A model generated the notes under the pieces. That model saw only the letters and a program-made list of their open reading frames with translations. It was not told where the DNA came from and made no database searches. A stretch of DNA of 17,139 bases, from contig DAITMF010000057.1 of NCBI GenBank assembly GCA_036835325.1, forward strand, positions 1-17,139, in the 5' to 3' direction. Below are positions 8,344 through 14,300 of this stretch, in pieces. Position 1 is the stretch's first letter; every line of letters begins with the position of its first letter. Made by a program: the position numbers and the translations under genes. Source of the stretch: CAMCHP01 sp036835325. Lineage in GTDB: Bacteria > Bacteroidota > Bacteroidia > Flavobacteriales_D > Sanyastnellaceae.

Positions 8344-9063
8344 TTGGAGGTGCTTGTGCACGTGGCCCATGATGAAGGTGTATTGTTCATCAATGGTGAG
8401 GTCAGAATTGTCAACGATGATGGCGTCATCAGCGGCTTTCAGCGGATCTGTTTCGCGCGTGGTGTCAATGCGGTCGCGTGTTTCAATGTTTTCGAGTACC
8501 TCTTCGAAGGTGATTTCTGTGCCTTTGTCGATGAGTTCTTTGAATCTGCGGTGCGCGCGGACGTGCGAGCTGGCGGTCATGAAAAACTTCAGTTCGGCAT
8601 CGGGCAATACAACGGTACCAATATCGCGGCCATCCATGATGACCCCACGTGTTTCAGCCATGCGTTGTTGAAGTTTGACGAGTTTGCGACGCACTTCAGG
8701 TACGGCTGCCACCGGACTAACGTACTTGGAAACCTGCATGGAGCGGATTTCTTTTTCAACGTTTTTGCCGTTGAGGTAGGTTTCGAATTTGCCGGCTTCG
8801 GCGCTGAATTTGAAGGTGATGAAGATGGCTTCAAGTTGTTCAACCAGCTTTTCAGCGTTGAGTGTGTCGTTTTTGGCGATGTTTTGCTTCAGGGCGAACA
8901 AAGTAACTGCTCGGTACATCGCTCCGGTGTCGATGTAGAGGTAGTTGAGCTCCTTGGCCATGGCTTTGGCGAGGGTGCTTTTTCCGCACGACGAGTAGCC
9001 GTCGATGGCAATGTTGATGCGATGTCTCACCTCGGTTGATCTTGGTGTGCGAATATACCGCAT
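8329..9063 (-). CDS. cmk: cytidylate kinase (CMP/dCMP kinase)
   Basis: Phosphorylates CMP and dCMP using ATP, feeding CTP and dCTP pools; cytosolic. The P-loop is GYSSCGKST (22-30) within INIAIDGYSSCGKST, followed by the substrate-side motif YIDTGAMYRA (43-52), MDGRDIGT (143-150), and a late DRIDTTRETDPL (197-208) carrying conserved Arg/Asp residues of the family. From the ATG at 9063 it is 244 residues, but the first 11 (MRYIRTPRSTE) precede the usual family beginning. GTG at 9030 gives VRHRINIAIDG and 233 residues, closer to normal length, so the true start may be 9030. The first codons from 9063 also contain a promoter-like TATATTCG. It lies 18 bases after porQ, a known Bacteroidota gene pair. 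Confidence 0.95.
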   Translation of the reverse strand: MRYIRTPRSTEVRHRINIAIDGYSSCGKSTLAKAMAKELNYLYIDTGAMYRAVTLFALKQNIAKNDTLNAEKLVEQLEAIFITFKFSAEAGKFETYLNGKNVEKEIRSMQVSKYVSPVAAVPEVRRKLVKLQQRMAETRGVIMDGRDIGTVVLPDAELKFFMTASSHVRAHRRFKELIDKGTEITFEEVLENIETRDRIDTTRETDPLKAADDAIIVDNSDLTIDEQYTFIMGHVHKHLQAVSS

Positions 9064-9081
9064 TTCAGCGGAGTCACAAGT

Positions 9082-10146
9082 TTACCAGTCGCTGAGACGA
9101 GTGGTGAGTGTAAAATGGTTTGAGGGGCCGGCGAAATGGTAGATCGCTCTGCCGTAGGCAATGTTGAACCGGTTGATGCGAAATCCGAGGCCGTATGACA
9201 ATCCTGCTGTGCCTGAACGGTCGTTGAGTTTGAGCTCTTGCCGGCGACGGTAATTGTAACCTATATTAAGGTATAGATTGTCGCTTAGTAGTATTTCGGC
9301 GCCAAAGGTCAGGTGGCGCATCAGGTTGTCAGCGAATGGGTAGCGAATGCCTCCAACTTCTTCGCCCGAGAACGGGTCAATGGTGGCTTGGGGTTCAAAG
9401 CCGGTGGTAAGGTCCCATTGTTGAATGTTGTCGTACACGACTGAGAAACGCAGAGGAGCGTGCTTGAGCCGTTTGCTGAAGGCGATGAGTACGTTTGTAC
9501 GGAGGCTATCACGCTCGCCATCGGTAAAACCATTGGCCACAAACCCGAGGTTTCGAATGACAAGCGCTGCAGTGAAGCGGCGTTCTGGATTGAAATAGGT
9601 TACGCCACCATCAACGGCCATGCCCCAAGCATTGTATCCGGCGAGGTTGCTGTACACTGTTTTGAGGTTCACACCGGCAGTGAAGAGTGAGTCAATGGGT
9701 TTGGCTGCCCCCAAGATCAGCGCATAATCACCGGCCGAGAAGTTGCCTGTTTCAAGGCCTGTGATGTCGCGCTCGGTAAACTGACCGTAATTGACATACT
9801 GCAAGGTGCCCGCCACGGTGATGCCCAAGCTATCAAGGTGGTGCGCATAACCGGCATAGCCGAGATTAACTCCGCTGAAGTAATTCACGTAAGATAAAGA
9901 TACGCGCTTGTGGGTCAGCGAATCGAGTAGGGCAGGGTTGAAGATGGCCAAGCTGAGGTCTCCGTCGCGCACGGCCGGCAATTGGCCTCCGGCTGCGGCC
10001 ACCCTTGCCGATGGTTGAATATCGAGCGATGAGAAGGCATGGCTACCGCCGTTTTGGGCGAATGCGCCTAACGACAGCAGGAAAAACAAAGCAAGTCCTA
10101 AGCTTCTTTTCACGGTGTATTGGTTGGATGGGAAACGCTGAAACAT
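9082..10146 (-). CDS. porQ: type IX secretion system protein PorQ
   Basis: Outer-membrane beta-barrel protein of the PorV/PorQ (FadL-related) group; in type IX secretion it belongs to the cell-surface attachment complex with PorU, PorV and PorZ that processes and anchors cargo. The 354 residues include a signal peptide (hydrophobic SLGLALFFLLSLGAFA, cleavage near AFAQ). The mature N-terminus has the family signature FSSLDIQPSARVAAAGG and later FNPALL, followed by alternating strands ending in an aromatic C-terminus (LTTRLSDW) typical of barrels. ATG at 10146 leaves 11 residues before the basic n-region; GTG at 10113 (VKRSLGLAL) would give a more compact signal peptide. It is first in the - strand series with cmk next, and a promoter box lies upstream at 10210-10217. 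Confidence 0.9.
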   Translation of the reverse strand: MFQRFPSNQYTVKRSLGLALFFLLSLGAFAQNGGSHAFSSLDIQPSARVAAAGGQLPAVRDGDLSLAIFNPALLDSLTHKRVSLSYVNYFSGVNLGYAGYAHHLDSLGITVAGTLQYVNYGQFTERDITGLETGNFSAGDYALILGAAKPIDSLFTAGVNLKTVYSNLAGYNAWGMAVDGGVTYFNPERRFTAALVIRNLGFVANGFTDGERDSLRTNVLIAFSKRLKHAPLRFSVVYDNIQQWDLTTGFEPQATIDPFSGEEVGGIRYPFADNLMRHLTFGAEILLSDNLYLNIGYNYRRRQELKLNDRSGTAGLSYGLGFRINRFNIAYGRAIYHFAGPSNHFTLTTRLSDW

Positions 10147-10197
10147 TCAAGGTATTGTGTGAGCTTGCACAAGTGCCTGACGAAAGTCATTCGCCCG

Positions 10198-10213
10198 TTT
10201 GACCCGCGTCAAA
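10198..10213. promoter_or_regulatory. palindrome overlapping the porQ promoter
   Basis: TTTGAC-CCGC-GTCAAA is a perfect inverted repeat with 6-bp arms and a 4-base centre. Its right arm overlaps the predicted porQ -7 box (10210-10217, - strand), so the rest lies over the likely transcription start. This is where a repressor operator would sit. No regulator is encoded nearby, and the bound factor is unknown. Confidence 0.4.
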
Positions 10214-10217
10214 GTTA
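10210..10217 (-). promoter_or_regulatory. porQ promoter, -7 box
   Basis: Read on the - strand, TAACTTTG is an exact match to the Bacteroidota -7 element TAnnTTTG. Transcription would begin near 10204, giving a leader of about 58 bases before the ATG at 10146. No TTG is seen at the -33 position, so recognition would rest on the -7 box. Confidence 0.55.
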
Positions 10218-10234
10218 ATGCGCTTAAGTGGATT

Positions 10235-10242
10235 CATCTTTG
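10235..10242 (+). promoter_or_regulatory. possible promoter of the candidate small RNA
   Basis: CATCTTTG matches TAnnTTTG except at the first base and lies just upstream of the structured segment at 10249-10370. It would start transcription near 10248. No -33 TTG at normal spacing was found, so the call is weak and depends on the RNA being real. Confidence 0.3.
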
Positions 10243-10248
10243 CTGAGG

Positions 10249-10370
10249 TAATTCAAAGGAAGGCCATCAACCTTACAGGTTTTCTCATCGACGGTATTTT
10301 TGGTTTTATTCAACGATGGCCTTTAGCGCAAGCATAGAAAGCCGCTTTCTAACGAGAAGGCGGTTTTTCT
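10249..10370 (+). ncRNA. candidate small structured RNA upstream of rpe
   Basis: No open reading frame is apparent in this roughly 120-base segment, but it is strongly structured. AAGGCCATC (10260-10268) pairs perfectly with GATGGCCTT (10315-10323), enclosing 46 bases. Inside, AACCT (10269-10273) and AGGTT (10277-10281) form a tight hairpin; alternatively AACC can pair with GGTT at 10302-10305, extending the closing stem. An intrinsic terminator follows directly (10338-10368). A near-consensus promoter box lies in front, and rpe has its own promoter after the terminator, so the segment reads as an independent short transcript rather than an rpe leader. A short 6S-like RNA is one possibility, by overall shape only; I cannot assign a family. 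Confidence 0.4.
10338..10368 (+). terminator. intrinsic terminator upstream of rpe
   Basis: Arms 10338-10350 and 10355-10367 form a 13-bp stem (with two G-T pairs) around the 4-base loop AACG, and run into a T-rich tail (TTTTTCTTTT). The T-tract is on the + strand only. No + strand protein gene lies upstream, which is the main reason to suspect a small RNA here. Confidence 0.75.
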
Positions 10371-10372
10371 TT

Positions 10373-10380
10373 TACTTTTG
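10373..10380 (+). promoter_or_regulatory. rpe promoter, -7 box
   Basis: TACTTTTG is an exact match to TAnnTTTG and overlaps the T-rich tail of the preceding terminator. Transcription would start near 10386, giving a leader of about 42 bases before the rpe ATG. No clear -33 TTG is seen; that position falls within the terminator stem. Confidence 0.6.
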
Positions 10381-10427
10381 CCGCCGTTATACCTCCGCTC
10401 ACATCCATCCGGAAAATTACTGAAACC

Positions 10428-11075
10428 ATGCCCATTATTGCACCTTCATTGCTTGCTGCCGACTTTGCCAACTTGCAGCGCGACGTTGAATTGGTCAACC
10501 GCAGTGAAGCCGATTGGTTTCATATTGACGTGATGGACGGCGTATTTGTGCCCAACATATCGTACGGCATGCCTGTGATTGAGGCGATAGGGCGTTACGC
10601 CACCAAGCCACTTGATGTGCACTTAATGATTGTTGATCCTGATCGCTACATTAACGCGTTTAGAGACCTGGGGTCAGCAGTGCTTACTGTTCATTACGAG
10701 GCGTGTACCCATTTGCACCGAACCTTGCAGGCGATTCGCCAAGCGGGCATGAAGGCCGGTGTAGCGCTAAATCCGCATACACCTGTTGCGGTGCTTGAAG
10801 ACGTTTTGGGTGACCTCGACCTTGTTTTGGTGATGAGTGTGAATCCGGGTTTTGGCGGGCAAAAGTTCATAGAGCGCACGTACGCCAAGATTGAAAAGCT
10901 GGCCGCTATGCGTTTGGCTGCAGGCGCCTCGTTTACCATTGAAATCGATGGAGGTGTCGGTGTTGGCAATGCTGCCAAACTTGTGCATGCAGGCGCTGAA
11001 GCCCTTGTAGCCGGCAGCGCAGTGTTCGCTGCGGCTGATCCATTGGCAACGATTGCCGAGCTTAAGGCTTCGTAG
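10428..11075 (+). CDS. rpe: ribulose-phosphate 3-epimerase
   Basis: Interconverts D-ribulose 5-phosphate and D-xylulose 5-phosphate in the non-oxidative pentose phosphate pathway; cytosolic TIM barrel. The 215 residues are the normal length. Motifs are APSLLAADF (5-13), HIDVMDGVFVPN (32-43) with metal ligand His32 and catalytic Asp34, DVHLMI (63-68) with His65, the phosphate-side loop SVNPGFGGQKF (137-147), and IEIDGGV (171-177) with catalytic Asp174. These are the full set of metal and acid/base residues. Its own promoter box is at 10373-10380 and a terminator follows at 11098, so it appears to be a single-gene unit. The start ATG has no Shine-Dalgarno sequence, as usual in Bacteroidota. Confidence 0.97.
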   Translation: MPIIAPSLLAADFANLQRDVELVNRSEADWFHIDVMDGVFVPNISYGMPVIEAIGRYATKPLDVHLMIVDPDRYINAFRDLGSAVLTVHYEACTHLHRTLQAIRQAGMKAGVALNPHTPVAVLEDVLGDLDLVLVMSVNPGFGGQKFIERTYAKIEKLAAMRLAAGASFTIEIDGGVGVGNAAKLVHAGAEALVAGSAVFAAADPLATIAELKAS

Positions 11076-11097
11076 ACACAAACGATAAGTATAGATT

Positions 11098-11135
11098 ATC
11101 CCGCGGTTGTTCATCGCAGGATTTTTCGTTTTTGA
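11098..11135 (+). terminator. rpe terminator
   Basis: ATCCCGCG (11098-11105) and CGCAGGAT (11115-11122) form an 8-bp stem with one C-A mismatch and a 9-base loop, followed by TTTTTCGTTTTT. It lies 23 bases after the rpe stop codon and insulates the giant gene downstream. Confidence 0.6.
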
Positions 11136-11199
11136 TGGATGATATCGTGTGTTCGTCGAATGTAATCTGCGTGTTAATATGTAGATGACTTAGATAAAA

Positions 11200-11230
11200 T
11201 TATCGACGAAATATTTTGATTTGTCGATAA
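11200..11230. promoter_or_regulatory. inverted-repeat operator candidate over the -33 element
   Basis: TTATCGAC (11200-11207) and GTCGATAA (11223-11230) are perfect 8-bp inverted repeats with a 15-base spacer, so their centres are 23 bases apart, about two helical turns. The -33 TTG at 11216-11218 lies inside the spacer. This geometry suits a dimeric DNA-binding regulator; the identity is unknown. Confidence 0.5.
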
Positions 11231-11243
11231 ATGGCTATATTTG
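11215..11243 (+). promoter_or_regulatory. promoter of the giant repeat-protein gene
   Basis: TTTG at 11215-11218 and TATATTTG at 11236-11243 are separated by 17 bases. The second is an exact TAnnTTTG match, and the spacing is at the short end of the range for the Flavobacterium TTG/TAnnTTTG promoter. Transcription would start near 11249, leaving a leader of about 63 bases before the ATG at 11312. Confidence 0.7.
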
Positions 11244-11311
11244 CCAAACTAAACCAAGTTATCCTTCGTCGAATGGGGCACTATTCGGCTTTTGTACTTA
11301 ATTCATAACCA

Positions 11312-14300
11312 ATGACACACTGTTACTCTTGGTCTAATTCGATTTGGCGCTCAATTGCAGCGCGTATCGTCGTTTTGGCTTCTCTCCTCGTGTTAGCAAC
11401 GGGGCTGCGCGCTGAAGAAAGCTGTTGCAACATTAACTTTCCAACACTGAGCTCGCAGAATGGCTGCGCAGTGGTTAACACCCCGCCTGTCGGGGTTTGT
11501 GGGGGTACTGTTGAATGGATGTGGGCCCGTAATTTGAACGGTAGCATCATCGCTTTAACCGGATGGTCAACCAACCAAATGACGACTTTCTGTCCGTCAG
11601 AATCTGGCAATTACCGCTTGTGTGGCCGGGTTTTAGGGTGTTCAACCATTTATGAAACCGGCGATGTGCATGTGAACATTAACGACGTTTGCACGGCGCA
11701 AATCACAGGTGTGTTCATCTATGATCAGGTCACAGACGCTCCTGTTCCAGGTTTACCTTCGTTGACCAACGGCGCGCAAATCAGCCTTTCGTCGCTTCCC
11801 GCAGGTTACTACATCGCGGTAGAGGTTGGTGGAAACGCAGAGAGCGTTGTGCTCAGCTTGAACGGAGCTTCGAATACCGAAAACGTTGTGCCATACACCT
11901 TGCCGGGTGGGGCCGATGGCGGTGTTAACCTTACCCTGAACCCAGGGAACTACCACTTCAGTGCCCACGTGTACAAGCTTGACAATGCAAGCGGTGCTTT
12001 GTGCGACAATATCGCAATTGATTTCACGGTTGTTAGCGGAGTGTGTGTGAGCATCACCAACGGCTCGTCGCCTTACCCAGCATCTGACCCAATTTTCCAA
12101 GATGTAATCGCCGCAGATCCTTCTTGCTGTTACAACACTTGGGATCACATTTGTGAAAATACCTACATTGACTACGCCACTTCAGGTGACTTGGTTGAGA
12201 CTTGTCCGCTCGATGGTTTCCAACACCCGGGTGGACGTGTTTTTTGGTTGCCTAGCTTCGGAACTGATTTCCGCGCAGCCTCAAGCGGCCTCTTCATCGA
12301 CAAGTTCGACGACGGCACTGCCCGCATCTACGGTATCGTAGAGCGCATTGCTGACACCAACAAGAAATTCCAGGTATCGGTATGGTTCAACAATCTATCG
12401 ACCTACAGCCAGTGGATTGCACAAGGAGGGGAAGCCAAGAGCCCCGAACTTGGTAACGTAAACACATGGATGTTCTACGAACTTGACATGTCGAAAACAA
12501 GCTACCTCAAAGGCTTGAATGGTTTGGCGGGCAACAACCTCATCCTCCAACAACAGAACAACAACTACGGTCTCCAGTTTGGCGACGGTGCAAACGATTT
12601 GAACACCAATGCCAATGGCATGTCGATGTGGTTTGACTACATCGGAACATCAAGCGGTCATGGCGACATCAACGCAACTTACGAGTGCGAAGATGTGTCG
12701 AATCCTGAGGTTGTTAGTTTCGAGCTCGATTGCGAAGATGCCTTGCGTTTGAACGTTCAAGGCATCGGGATGGAAGGTCAGCAGTGTGCTTCAATCGCGA
12801 TCAACAACACGCTCCCAGGAGACGTTGAGTACATCATCCTCGAAACGGTTTGGAAAGGAAGCAACCCGCCTGCACAAGTCACTTTTGTGGCTGATGGCGT
12901 TGACTACCCTGCTGTTGCTCAAAACGTATTGGAAGGAAACGGCACAAACCAAAACAACAAGCGCGCGTACCGCGCTCAAGTTCCTGCGGCAGCCAACGTA
13001 AGCGTTTGCCGTCCGAGTGGTTTCAGCAACAACCTTCGCGCCCTAACAGCCTACGTATTCCGCAGCAATGCGGGTGCAATTTCAGCAGGTAGCGGTGAGT
13101 TTGTGGGTCGTCACTTGTGGCAGACTTCATACACCATGAACCTCACGGTTCCTGCGCACGACCAACCACGTGACATCGTAGTTACGGTTCCTTTAACCGA
13201 TATGTCGAACGACGGCCGAATCGCTGAAATCACCGTAACCGCTGGTTCAGTATCGAAATTCTACCAAATCACCGGCAACACCAACGGTTTGTCGTTGAAC
13301 CTGACTCCATTGGTACTCGAAAACGTACCAGGAGATGTTACCAACGTTCAAATTTTCTTGAACTCAAACCCGGCCAACAACCCATCGTCATTTATGGCTG
13401 CAGGTTTGGCCTTGGCCGATGCACAGTGTGAAACACCTGAAGTTGAAGAAATTTGTGAGGTTGTTGGCTTCAATGGTCCCGGTACACGTCATTTCATCTT
13501 CTTCAACGCTTTTGGTACCAACTACACCAGCAGCCCTGAAGGTCTACAGTTCATTCAGTACGCCGATGGAACTGCTAAGATGACAGGTGAGATTTTTGCG
13601 CTAAACAGCCCAAACAAAATCTTTGAAGTTGTTCTGCACTTCAACAACAAGTCGAACTACGACGAATTCTTGGCGCAAGGACTTGCACCAAAGATTCCGG
13701 CTTTCGCCAGCACTGCTGACGCACAAACATGGACTTACTACAGCTTTGATCAAACACGTCCGAACGTACTGACCGGTCGTGGTGCGAACAATGGTATTTT
13801 CTTGTTCCTCCGCAACATGGACGGAACCAACCACGGTCTCCAAATCGGTACCAACGGAGCGAACGACAAGAATGCGGCCTTTGGTATGTCGACTTGGTTC
13901 AGCTATTCAGGTACACACAACGGTAACGGCGATTTGAACGCTAACTTGTTGTGCCAAACTCCTGACTGCGAAGTGAACTGTCCGGCTAACCTTGAGCTTG
14001 ACTGTACCGCTAGCACTGATCCGGCGCACACAGGTGAGCCTACCTTGCTTTGTGCAGACAACATTGCGTGTGAGCGCGAAGCGGGTGAGTTTGATTTTGA
14101 ATTCCAAGCTTGGGGTGGCTCAACTGCAGGTTGGTCATTCGGCCCCGGATGGCAAGTAGGCAATGGTTGCGCACCATCATGCAGCAGCTTCCCGAACGTG
14201 TTCATTGACTACTCGAATTTCCATACTCCATACAATACAGCACTCACCTCACCGGTGTACGATGCATGTTGTACCGATGAAGTTTCAGTGAGCTTCTGCA

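Larger units (their letters stand above)
11152..11275 (+). repeat. repeated TTCGTCGAATG boxes flanking the giant-gene promoter
   Basis: The 11-mer TTCGTCGAATG occurs at 11152-11162 and again at 11265-11275. An 8-base core (TTCGTCGA) occurs a third time on the - strand at 11203-11210. The core is nearly self-complementary. The copies lie upstream of, over, and just downstream of the predicted promoter at 11215-11243, an arrangement expected of binding sites for a regulator. Confidence 0.5.

Noticed and set aside
8344..9039. 231-codon + strand open frame opposite cmk
   Set aside because: cmk has complete kinase motifs on the other strand; this frame is a shadow without recognisable features.
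10249..10370. rpe leader riboswitch or attenuator
   Set aside because: An exact -7 promoter box follows the terminator and can drive rpe independently, so an upstream stand-alone RNA is the simpler reading; not fully excluded.
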